This document shows, piece after piece, positions 15,711 to 23,228 of a DNA stretch of 64,000 nucleotides. This stretch comes from an uncultured Serinicoccus sp. (GTDB lineage Bacteria > Actinomycetota > Actinomycetes > Actinomycetales > Dermatophilaceae), in assembly GCF_947487915.1 (NCBI RefSeq), contig NZ_CANKYH010000005.1, positions 1 through 64,000 on the forward strand. Direction: 5' to 3'. The notes under the pieces were generated by a model that was not told the origin of the DNA, searched no databases, and was given only the letters and a program-made list of their open reading frames with translations. The first letter of the stretch is position 1; every line of letters starts with the position of its first letter. The position numbers and the translations under genes are program-made.

Positions 15711-17146
15711 GTGTCGTCGTCCCCGCCGCCCTCCTGCCACCCGGTCAGGTCCGGTGCCGCACGACCCTCCTCGCCGCCGGGCCTGCTGTTGCCGAGCAGC
15801 ACGCGGGTGAGCTCCTCCTGGCTCGCCAGCAGCCCGTCGAGGGCGCGGCGCAGATGCCCGTCCCCTGGCTCCTCGCCCGACATGGCCGCCACGAGCACGG
15901 CCCGACGCACCAGCTCCTTGACGAAGGAGGCCGTCATCCCTGCGGTCCGGCGCGCGGCGTCGGACAGCGCCTCCTCCCCGAACGTCAGATCGGCCTGGTA
16001 GAGCTCCAGCAGCCGGCGCCGGCCTGCCTCGTCGGGCAGCGGGATCTCGACAGCCAGGTCCACCCGCCCGGGCCGCTGGACCAGGGCACGCTCCAGCGCC
16101 TGGGCGCGGTTGGTGGTGAGCAGGAAGGTCACGTCGGCGTCGCTGTCGAGGCCGTCCATCGCGTCCAGCACCTCGAAGAGCAACGGGCGACCTCCCGGTC
16201 CCCTGCTGCGGTCCTCGGCGACCAGGTCGCAGTCCTCCAGGACCACGACGGCGGGTTGGAGGGCCCGGGCCAGCGACGCGGCCGGCGAGATGTAGCCCAG
16301 GGACTCGCCGGCGAGCAGCACCACCGTGTGATCCGGGCTGCGGGAGATGAGGTGCCGGACCGTGTGCGTCTTGCCGGTGCCCGGAGGTCCGTAGAGCAGG
16401 AGGCCGCGCTTGAGGTGCTGTCCGTGACGTCGGAGGGTGTCGGCGTGCTCGGCGATGCCGCTCACGTGCGCCGCGATCCGGTCGAGCGAGCCGGGCGGCA
16501 GGATGACCTGCTCCTCGGTGACCTCGGGCCGGGGGAGGAAGGTCACCCCCTGAGACTCCGGGCCGTACCCCGAGGACTCGAAGGCGATGACCTGCCCGCG
16601 CAGCACGCTGCGCTCCAGCGCCACCTCGCGCAGCTCGTCCAAGAGCCCCGCCCGGGTGTCCTCATCGGCGCAGAGGAGCTCCAAGGTCCCCCTGTCCCGG
16701 CCGTACTGCCGGTTGCTCTTGCGCTGCATGACCACCACGGGATGGCCGCCGTACCGGAAGAGGCGCAGCCCCAGCCCGATCGCCCGCCGGTGCTCGTGCG
16801 GGCCGACGGCGACCGAGACGTAGTCCACCTGCCCGACCGACACCCGTCCGTGGTCACCACCGACGAGGTCTCCGAGGGACACGTGATGGCGCATGTCACC
16901 ACCCCCCACCCCGATCTGCGAGGCCTCTGGGTCGCGCCCTGCGACCTCGGCCAGCGCGACGTCCCAGTCGGCATACCGGTGGTTCATCACCTCCTCCGTC
17001 ACCACGGCCACCTCCGCGACCGGCGTGCCGAGGTATGCCGTGAGCCGGTCCGCGAGCGGCTCTCCTCCGCGCTTGCCCGTCGAGCGCCGAGCGAGGTCCA
17101 CCGCCTCGGCGAAGGTCTGGAGGAATCCCCTGACGTCGTCGTCCAT
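15707..17146 (-). CDS. AAA ATPase (FtsH/Cdc48-like core) with a unique N-terminal domain
   Basis: This encodes 479 residues. The N-terminal 220 residues have no motif I recognise. The AAA core has Walker A GPPGTGKT (253-260), Walker B VVVLEDCD (300-307), sensor LLTTNRA and the Arg-finger region QRPGRVD (about 354-360). The C-terminal lid is normal. There is no transmembrane helix or protease domain, so it is not FtsH. Its role is unknown, probably unfolding or remodelling a protein partner. ATG 17146 is chosen over the TTG at 17155 because TAGGTT lies seven bases upstream. Confidence 0.82.
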   Translation of the reverse strand: MDDDVRGFLQTFAEAVDLARRSTGKRGGEPLADRLTAYLGTPVAEVAVVTEEVMNHRYADWDVALAEVAGRDPEASQIGVGGGDMRHHVSLGDLVGGDHGRVSVGQVDYVSVAVGPHEHRRAIGLGLRLFRYGGHPVVVMQRKSNRQYGRDRGTLELLCADEDTRAGLLDELREVALERSVLRGQVIAFESSGYGPESQGVTFLPRPEVTEEQVILPPGSLDRIAAHVSGIAEHADTLRRHGQHLKRGLLLYGPPGTGKTHTVRHLISRSPDHTVVLLAGESLGYISPAASLARALQPAVVVLEDCDLVAEDRSRGPGGRPLLFEVLDAMDGLDSDADVTFLLTTNRAQALERALVQRPGRVDLAVEIPLPDEAGRRRLLELYQADLTFGEEALSDAARRTAGMTASFVKELVRRAVLVAAMSGEEPGDGHLRRALDGLLASQEELTRVLLGNSRPGGEEGRAAPDLTGWQEGGGDDDT

Positions 17147-17153
17147 GCCACCC

Positions 17154-17159
17154 AACCTA
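17154..17159 (-). promoter_or_regulatory. Leaderless -10 of the AAA ATPase gene
   Basis: TAGGTT on the minus strand, seven bases before ATG 17146. Confidence 0.5.
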
Positions 17160-17258
17160 CGGGCGGCCTCGGACAGTCCTGCGGATTTAGCCGCGACGGC
17201 GGGCGTGGGCTATCCTTGCGGACGCTGCGCGCGGCCCTCGGGGTCGGCGCACGAGCCA

Positions 17259-17335
<77 letters not shown>

Positions 17336-17357
17336 CCTGATGTCGGCAGACATCGCG

Positions 17358-17400
17358 AACAGCGGGCCCTCCAACTGAAGGTCCGCTGTTCTGTGTTTTC
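17358..17400 (+). terminator. Intrinsic terminator after tRNA-Pro
   Basis: AACAGCGGGCC.T pairs with AGGTCCGCTGTT (17358-17390; one G-U pair and one bulge), followed by the T-rich TGTGTTTTC. This is the clearest Rho-independent terminator in the window. Confidence 0.75.
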
Positions 17401-17489
17401 CGTGCCCTTTTCTCAGCGCGACCCTGGCCCCCCGGCTCGCATTTCCCTGGAATGCACCGAGGCCCCGCGGTCGCACACAGCAACGGCGT

Positions 17490-17519
17490 TCTTTACCAAG
17501 TCTTTACTCAGCCAAGAAT
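17490..17519 (+). promoter_or_regulatory. TCTTTAC direct repeats and candidate promoter of the HerA/TraG-like operon
   Basis: TCTTTAC occurs at 17490-17496 and again at 17501-17507, an 11-base period, inside an AT-richer patch. TTTACC (17492-17497) and AAGAAT (17514-17519), spaced by 16 bases, could be -35 and -10, so a factor bound to the repeats would sit on the -35. Similar repeats occur in the palindrome at 5976-6000. Confidence 0.4.
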
Positions 17520-17574
17520 CTCCGCCAGACTTCCCAGCGTGCGGGGCAGCCCACCCGAGGACTGCCCCCATGGC

Positions 17575-17581
17575 AGGGAGG
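17575..17581 (+). promoter_or_regulatory. RBS that decides the start at 17588
   Basis: AGGGAGG lies six bases before ATG 17588. The in-frame ATG at 17570 would put the RBS inside the gene and has no RBS of its own. Confidence 0.65.
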
Positions 17582-17587
17582 CGACCC

Positions 17588-19885
17588 ATGCATGGAGCGG
17601 CAACGACTCTGGAGCCGGTGCGCGAGGGCACCCTGGGCTGGTTGGGGTGGCAGGACAGGGTGCTCGCGGCCGAGATCGTGCCTCCCCCGCGGTGGGACGA
17701 GAACCCTCCGGACATGGACGCCATCCGGGGTGAGGTGGGCCGCGAGCACGATGACGCCAGCGCGCTCCACGACCGCGCATCGGCCAACATCGCGTACTTC
17801 GGCGCGGCCTACACGCGGGGCTTCGCCGCTGTCGTCATTCCTCTCGTCCTGGTGGCGGCACTGGTCCTCTGGACCCAGATCACCGGCTCGGGGGTGCCCA
17901 CGAGGGACGAGCTGGCCACGCCCGAGTCCCTCGACATCGGTCCGGTCACCGGCGTGCTGGTGTTCCTGGTCCTCGCGGCACCCTGGACCGGAGCCGTGGC
18001 CTGGCGCGCCAGGGCCCGCCTCGCTGCGACGAAGCGGGTGGGCCTGATCCTCCGGGGCCTCCTGCTGTGGACGCTCGCCCTGGTGCTGGCGCCGTTCACC
18101 TTCGGCCTCTCCTTCGTGGTGGTCCCGGTGGCGGTGGGTGCCTTCGTCCTCCTGGCCCGCCCCAAGGTCGTGCTCGCGCACGACCCGACACCCCGCAAGG
18201 ACCCGCTCCCGCTGCACCGGCTCTACCGTGAGTCCCGTGACCAGCAGCGGACCGCGGCCAAGGTCGTCCGTGGCAGCGAGCGTCGGGTCCGTCAGCTGCA
18301 CGCCCAGGCCACCCGTGACTACGAGTCACGGCTCAGCGACTTCCGCGCCAGGAAAGATGCCTGGTCGCCCTTCGAGGTCCTGCCGCTGCCCGAGCGGCAG
18401 GACGTGCTGGTCATCGGTGGCTCGGCCGTGGAGCGGGGCGACCTCCTCCACCACCTCGGCGCGGCCGTCGAGCAGGACGGTGACACGTTCTGGGTCCTCG
18501 ACCTCGAGGGACGCTCCGCCTCCTCCCGGCTCCTGCTCGAGGCGCGCCGACACGGCCGTGACGTCCGCGTGCTGCACGCCGGCGACGAGGCGGCGTTGTC
18601 GCAGCTGCTGGACGATCTGGACCACATCCGGGCCGGTCGGCGCTCGCTCCTGGTGGACGTGCTGTCCTCCGGGATCGCCTACGACGCCCAGGGCCGGGTC
18701 AGCTCCCGGTCCAGGGAGGTGCGGGACACCCTCCGTCGCCTGACCGGCGTGCTCCGGGAGCAGCACGACGCGGTGAGGGCGGCCGACCTCCACCAGGCCA
18801 TGCAGGTCCTGCTGGGCCGAGGTCAGCAGACGCAGAGCAGCACCACCGACGACTTCACCCTGGGAACGGCCCCGGAGGTGGCGACCCACGAGGCCCTGAG
18901 CTCGGCCTCGGTCCATGCCGTACGAGAGGCCTTCACCCAGCAGGACCGGCAACAGTTCCACGCTGCCTGGGACGACGTCCGGCTGAAGCTGGAGAGCCTC
19001 CTGCCGGAGGACGACAGCCCGACCTCCGGGGAGCGGTGGGACCCCACGGCCAGCCTCGGGGTCAGCGTGGTCGACCTGCACCTGCACGACGCGGACCGGG
19101 AGCTGCGCACGGCAGTGCTCGCGTCGATGCACCTGGAGCTGCTGCGCACGGTGCCGGACGTGCGGCCTCGGGCCCTGGCGGTGATGGGTGCCGAGGCGCT
19201 CCCGGTGGAGCTGCTGCGTCAGCTCTCGGAGGTCTGCGCCTCGCTCGACGTCCAGCTGCTGCTCTTCTTCGGCGAGCTGGTGCCGGAGGTGCAGTCGCTG
19301 GCCCGCGGCCGCAGGGTCGTGGCCGCCTTCGGTGGCCACGGCGCCACCGCCGCGGAAGAGCTGGCGGACATCTTCGGCAAGGAGTGGATCGACCGGGTGC
19401 AGGCCTACCAGACGTCCTGGTCGGAGTCCGAGGCCCAGAACCGCTCCGAGACCTCCGGGCGCTCGTTCTCCCAGACGGGCTCGGACCAGACGGGCGGGCA
19501 GTCCGGCTCCTCCGCCGGCGGGTGGACCAGCGGGAGCACCTGGGGGCGGTCCTCCTCCCAGTCCCGTGGCACCGAATCCTCCCGCACGGACGGGGAGACC
19601 ACGACCCAGCAGCGGGGAGGGTCGGAGACCCGGCAGGTGCAGTACGAGCGTCGGGTCACGGGCCAGCACCTCAGCGCCCTGCCCCCCTACACGCTCCTGG
19701 TCAAGCGCGGAGACACCGTGCACACCGCGGACGTCAAGGCAGACCTGGCCCTCCCCCCGCAGCTGCTCTCGCGCATGGCCCAGGCCAGAGCGGTCAGCGC
19801 CGAGGCCCCGGCCGAGCTCCCCGGCCACCTGCCCGACAGCCGGGTCGCCAGTGAGCAGCAGGCTGACCGGATGCAGCCTTCGTGA
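17588..19885 (+). CDS. Membrane protein related to TraG/VirD4-type coupling ATPases, degenerate P-loop, Ser-rich tail
   Basis: This encodes 765 residues. A soluble N-terminus is followed by hydrophobic segments at about 78-97, 120-139 and 152-190 (three or four helices). A RecA-like region begins near 270 with DVLVIGGSAVERGD where a Walker A would sit, but the GxxGxGK(S/T) Lys is missing. Further RecA-like strands occur (VLDLEG, RSLLVDVLS, RALAVMGAEALP, LQLLLFF). Residues about 610-682 are a Ser/Thr/Gly/Gln low-complexity segment, followed by a final beta-rich stretch (YTLLVKRGDTVHTADV). It resembles uncharacterised actinobacterial TraM/TraG-like proteins paired with HerA ATPases. No nuclease or relaxase is seen. 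Its stop overlaps the next start by GTGA. Confidence 0.6.
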   Translation: MHGAATTLEPVREGTLGWLGWQDRVLAAEIVPPPRWDENPPDMDAIRGEVGREHDDASALHDRASANIAYFGAAYTRGFAAVVIPLVLVAALVLWTQITGSGVPTRDELATPESLDIGPVTGVLVFLVLAAPWTGAVAWRARARLAATKRVGLILRGLLLWTLALVLAPFTFGLSFVVVPVAVGAFVLLARPKVVLAHDPTPRKDPLPLHRLYRESRDQQRTAAKVVRGSERRVRQLHAQATRDYESRLSDFRARKDAWSPFEVLPLPERQDVLVIGGSAVERGDLLHHLGAAVEQDGDTFWVLDLEGRSASSRLLLEARRHGRDVRVLHAGDEAALSQLLDDLDHIRAGRRSLLVDVLSSGIAYDAQGRVSSRSREVRDTLRRLTGVLREQHDAVRAADLHQAMQVLLGRGQQTQSSTTDDFTLGTAPEVATHEALSSASVHAVREAFTQQDRQQFHAAWDDVRLKLESLLPEDDSPTSGERWDPTASLGVSVVDLHLHDADRELRTAVLASMHLELLRTVPDVRPRALAVMGAEALPVELLRQLSEVCASLDVQLLLFFGELVPEVQSLARGRRVVAAFGGHGATAAEELADIFGKEWIDRVQAYQTSWSESEAQNRSETSGRSFSQTGSDQTGGQSGSSAGGWTSGSTWGRSSSQSRGTESSRTDGETTTQQRGGSETRQVQYERRVTGQHLSALPPYTLLVKRGDTVHTADVKADLALPPQLLSRMAQARAVSAEAPAELPGHLPDSRVASEQQADRMQPS

Positions 19886-22800
19886 GCGTCGAGCACTCGG
19901 CAACCGTGGAGCTTCTCCGGCGGCTGTTCGACCAGGGGGAGACCCCGATGCAGGCCGTCCGCTACACCTCGGTGCCGAAGCTGGACCGGACCACGGCGCT
20001 GGTGCAGCTGAGCTCACCGCTGAGCGCGGCGTACCAGGCCGGCGCCAAGGTGTTCTCGCTGTGGGACCACGAACCCCACGGACCGTTCAGGGTCTACGTC
20101 GGAGGCACCCGCGGCTTCCCCCGCACGACCGCGGGTGCGGCCACCGGCCCCGGGGTGCTCTTTCCCCCGGGAGCCGGAGCCGAGCCGGCCGGAGACCCCG
20201 CGCTCACCCTGGCGCCCCGCCTGGACACCCCGTGCTGGGTGCGCGTCGGCGGGGTGCTGGACCCCACCACGCCCACCGCGGACCCCGAGATGCTGGAGGA
20301 CCACGCGCCCTTCCTGGGTGATGCCGACTTCCGGCTGCTCACCATCGCCGTACCGATGGACCCCCAGGCCGTCGTCCAGGAGCAGGACCGCGTGCGTCGG
20401 GTGCTGCACGGGGAGTCCGAGCGGCTGGAAACCGGGTGGGGGGAGCTGACGCGCCGACGCCATGCCGGCCGGCTGGAGCAGCTCACCCGGGCTCTGGCGG
20501 GTGGTCTGTGGCGGGTCCACCTGCTGTGCGGGGCGCCCACCGCGGAGGAGGCTGCACGGGTGGCTGCGCTGTGGGCCACGAGCAGCCGTCCTACCGGCCC
20601 GGCGGGTCATCTGCTGGCGCCCAGCTCGACCCCGGCCGACCTGCGCACGACCCTGGCCTCCTCGGTCAGCACCGATGACCCGTTCGCCCTGAGCAGCCCG
20701 TTCGTCGCCGGCAGCGACGCCCTGGCAGCGTGGTGCCGACCACCGGTCCAGGAGGTGCCGGGCGTCGCGACGCGTTCGACCAACCCCTTCGACGTGGCTC
20801 ACCCCGGGTATGGCGAGGTGGACGTCGGCGAGCTTCTCGACGTGGCCTACGCCCCCGTCGGCCGTCTGCGCATCCCGCTCGACAGCCTGGCCCGGCACAC
20901 CTTCGTCCACGGCGCCACCGGAGCCGGCAAGAGCCAGGCCACGCGGCACCTGCTCGGCGAGCTGTCCCGTGCCGGGATCCCCTGGGTGGTCCTGGAGCCG
21001 GCGAAGCAGGAGTATGCCGCCGGGATGCAGCACCGGCTCGGCGCGCTCGGCGACCAGGTCGCCGACCCGGCGTTGCGCCAGGTGCACGTGATCCGCCCGG
21101 GCGACCCCGAGGCGACCCCGGTCGCCCTGAACCCTCTCGAGCCCGACCCGCGCTCCTCCTACCAGGCGCATCTGGACGTGCTGCTCGATCTCATGGTGGC
21201 GGCGTTCGACGCCGACTCCCCGTTCCCCGAGGTCCTCGCCCAGGGGATCGACCTGGCCGTTCGGCGGTCGGGCTGGGACCCCGCACTGACCGCCCCGGTC
21301 CAGTCACTGGCGCGGCACTACCGCACCGGCCGCCCGGCATACCCGGGCATCCCGGACCTGGTCAGGGCGTGCCACGAGGTCATCGACTCCAAGGGCTACG
21401 GCCGTGAGGTCGCCGGCAACGTGCACGGTTTCGTCGACATGCGGCTGGGCACCCTGTCGACCGGCACCAAGCGCGCCGCGTTCTCGTCGGGCTACCCGCT
21501 GTCGGTGGACCGGGTGCTGCGGCGCAACGTGGTGCTCGAGCTGCAGGACCTGGGCACCGACGCCGACCGAGCCCTCTACATGGGACTGTTCCTCTCCCGG
21601 CTGGCTCAGGCAGCCCGGGCCAGGCACCGGTCCGAGCCACGCCCCGGGGAGGTCCGCAACGTCGTGGTGGTCGAGGAGGCGCACCGGTTGCTGCGCCACC
21701 CGGATGACCTCCAGGGAGCGGCCGCCCGGGCGGTGGAGAGCTTCACCGACCTCCTCGCCGAGGTCCGCAGCCAGGGCGTGGCCCTCGTCGTCGCCGAGCA
21801 GATCCCCCGCAAGATCGCCCCCGACGTGGTGAAGAACACCGCGGTGAAGTGGATGGGGCGCACACCCGCCCAGGACGACCGCGACCTCGTCGGCGCCGCC
21901 ATGGGCCTGACCACGACGCAGTCTCAGCAGGTGGTGTCGCTGCCCCCGGGGGTCTTCGCGGTGCACACCGACCACGACGACTCCCCCCTGCTGGTCCGGT
22001 TCCCGCACGTGCCAGAGCCAGGGGGCCTCGCGGCGGCCGACCCGGCCCCGCTGGTCGAGGACCTGCCGCCCTGGACGGGGCGCGCTCGCTCGCCCGGTTC
22101 GGCTCGGCAGCGCGACATGGCCTGGGCCGCTCAGGTCGAGGCCAACCCGCGGCTGGTGCTGCTGTGCGAGCTGACCGTGGCCGCACACCTGGTGCACACC
22201 CCCCTGCCGGTGGTGGCGGCCGACCAGCGTCACCAGCTGCTGGGGGGACTGAGACTGCCGGAGGGAGCCGTGGCGCTGGACGTGGCGGTGGGGTCCCTGG
22301 TCCGCGCCGCCGTGGGCGCCCGACGTCAGGTGCTGGGGCCCTACGCCCCCGAGGACCTGTGCGAGGTGGCTGCAGCGGCCGTACGTGGACGTCTCGACGG
22401 TGACGGACCTGCCGTCCCGGACGGACGGTGGTGCGCGGCGTACGAGATGTGGGCCTGGATCAAGGCGCAGCTGCAGGCGTCGGACCCGACCGGGCCGCCC
22501 CACCCGCAGACGGCGACCTGGCAGCAGTGGGGGGCCGACTACGTGTCGGGCGACACCGCCGGCGAGCAGCTCGCGCGGCTGGAGCAGGCCCTGGACCGGC
22601 GTGCCGACGAGCGCGCCACCGTGCTGCTGGGTTCGGCCCGACCCGGGGCTCTGGAACGCGCGGTGTCCAGCACCGGCTACAGCCCCGAGCGTGGGCTGCG
22701 GGTGCTGCTGGGCTGGGTCGAGAAGCGCTCTCTGAGCGACCTGCGCCCGCTCCTGACCTCGGTCATCGAACACGCACGCCCACCCGGAGGAGCACCATGA
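19882..22800 (+). CDS. HerA/VirB4-type ATPase (DUF87-like)
   Basis: This encodes 972 residues. The N-terminal 330 residues are a mixed domain without known motifs. The ATPase core has Walker A GATGAGKS (344-351), WVVLEPAKQEYA, VLELQDLG (about 551-558), Walker B VVVVEEAH (594-601) and AEVRSQGVALVVAEQIPRKI (about 628-650), the pattern of HerA/FtsK-superfamily translocases. A C-terminal extension of about 250 residues lacks known motifs. An active hexameric motor is expected, perhaps docked on the membrane partner encoded upstream. GTG 19882 overlaps the previous stop, so the two are translationally coupled. Confidence 0.8.
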   Translation: MSVEHSATVELLRRLFDQGETPMQAVRYTSVPKLDRTTALVQLSSPLSAAYQAGAKVFSLWDHEPHGPFRVYVGGTRGFPRTTAGAATGPGVLFPPGAGAEPAGDPALTLAPRLDTPCWVRVGGVLDPTTPTADPEMLEDHAPFLGDADFRLLTIAVPMDPQAVVQEQDRVRRVLHGESERLETGWGELTRRRHAGRLEQLTRALAGGLWRVHLLCGAPTAEEAARVAALWATSSRPTGPAGHLLAPSSTPADLRTTLASSVSTDDPFALSSPFVAGSDALAAWCRPPVQEVPGVATRSTNPFDVAHPGYGEVDVGELLDVAYAPVGRLRIPLDSLARHTFVHGATGAGKSQATRHLLGELSRAGIPWVVLEPAKQEYAAGMQHRLGALGDQVADPALRQVHVIRPGDPEATPVALNPLEPDPRSSYQAHLDVLLDLMVAAFDADSPFPEVLAQGIDLAVRRSGWDPALTAPVQSLARHYRTGRPAYPGIPDLVRACHEVIDSKGYGREVAGNVHGFVDMRLGTLSTGTKRAAFSSGYPLSVDRVLRRNVVLELQDLGTDADRALYMGLFLSRLAQAARARHRSEPRPGEVRNVVVVEEAHRLLRHPDDLQGAAARAVESFTDLLAEVRSQGVALVVAEQIPRKIAPDVVKNTAVKWMGRTPAQDDRDLVGAAMGLTTTQSQQVVSLPPGVFAVHTDHDDSPLLVRFPHVPEPGGLAAADPAPLVEDLPPWTGRARSPGSARQRDMAWAAQVEANPRLVLLCELTVAAHLVHTPLPVVAADQRHQLLGGLRLPEGAVALDVAVGSLVRAAVGARRQVLGPYAPEDLCEVAAAAVRGRLDGDGPAVPDGRWCAAYEMWAWIKAQLQASDPTGPPHPQTATWQQWGADYVSGDTAGEQLARLEQALDRRADERATVLLGSARPGALERAVSSTGYSPERGLRVLLGWVEKRSLSDLRPLLTSVIEHARPPGGAP

Positions 22801-23075
22801 GCGAGATCGACACCGGCGCCGACCAGATGCCGCCCGTCGAGCCGACCGAGCCCGTGACGGAGCACGACGACCCGGTCGTGGACGTCGACGACGGGACGGC
22901 CCCGGCCGGCGAGAACGACTACGGCTTCTACGGTGACGGACCGCAGCAGGGCACCCTCGAGCTCGCGGACGACGTCGACGGCTTGTACGCCGACGGACCT
23001 CAGCAGGGGGTGGTCACCCCGGACCAGCCCGGCACCCTCTTCTCCGACGACCCGTTCGGGTCGCGCACCCCCTGA
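22797..23075 (+). CDS. Small acidic protein with two YxDGPQQG repeats
   Basis: This encodes 92 residues, with no membrane segment and roughly a quarter Asp/Glu. Two near-identical units, GFYGDGPQQGTLELADD and GLYADGPQQGVVTPDQ, are followed by TLFSDDPFG. No family is recognised. ATGA overlap with the HerA-type gene makes it the third member of the operon, so it is probably a partner or substrate of the two larger proteins. The repeats could be short linear binding motifs. The call as a real gene rests on the overlap, the codon-biased frame and the protein-level repeat. Confidence 0.7.
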   Translation: MSEIDTGADQMPPVEPTEPVTEHDDPVVDVDDGTAPAGENDYGFYGDGPQQGTLELADDVDGLYADGPQQGVVTPDQPGTLFSDDPFGSRTP

Positions 23076-23152
23076 GGCGTGTGGGGTAGAGGGCACAGCC
23101 CTGCACAGGTCGCTCCTCGCGACGACCCCCCCGTCCTCGGCGTCGGGCTTGG

Positions 23153-23158
23153 TAGCCT
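23153..23158 (+). promoter_or_regulatory. Leaderless -10 for the mrp leader ORF
   Basis: TAGCCT lies seven bases before ATG 23166. No similar hexamer fits directly before the mrpA GTG at 23225. Confidence 0.45.
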
Positions 23159-23165
23159 GCTGTTC

Positions 23166-23228
23166 ATGATCCGCCCGGCCGACCGTTGCCCCACTGGCAC
23201 CGGCCTGTCCAGGGCGGGTGCTCGGTGA
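23166..23228 (+). CDS. 20-codon leader ORF upstream of mrpA
   Basis: ATG 23166 opens a 20-residue frame (MIRPADRCPTGTGLSRAGAR) whose TGA (23226-23228) overlaps the mrpA GTG start (23225-23227) as GTGA, the same coupling used inside the operon. With a TANNNT element seven bases upstream, it would be translated from a leaderless mRNA and deliver ribosomes to mrpA. It holds one Cys and several Arg codons. It may be a regulatory leader peptide or simply a coupling device; there is no homology evidence. Confidence 0.5.
   Translation: MIRPADRCPTGTGLSRAGAR

Noticed and set aside
22428..22796. An N-terminal extension of the small acidic protein inside the HerA-type gene
   Set aside because: The extension is the out-of-frame shadow of the ATPase C-terminus; the ATGA overlap at 22797 gives a natural start.
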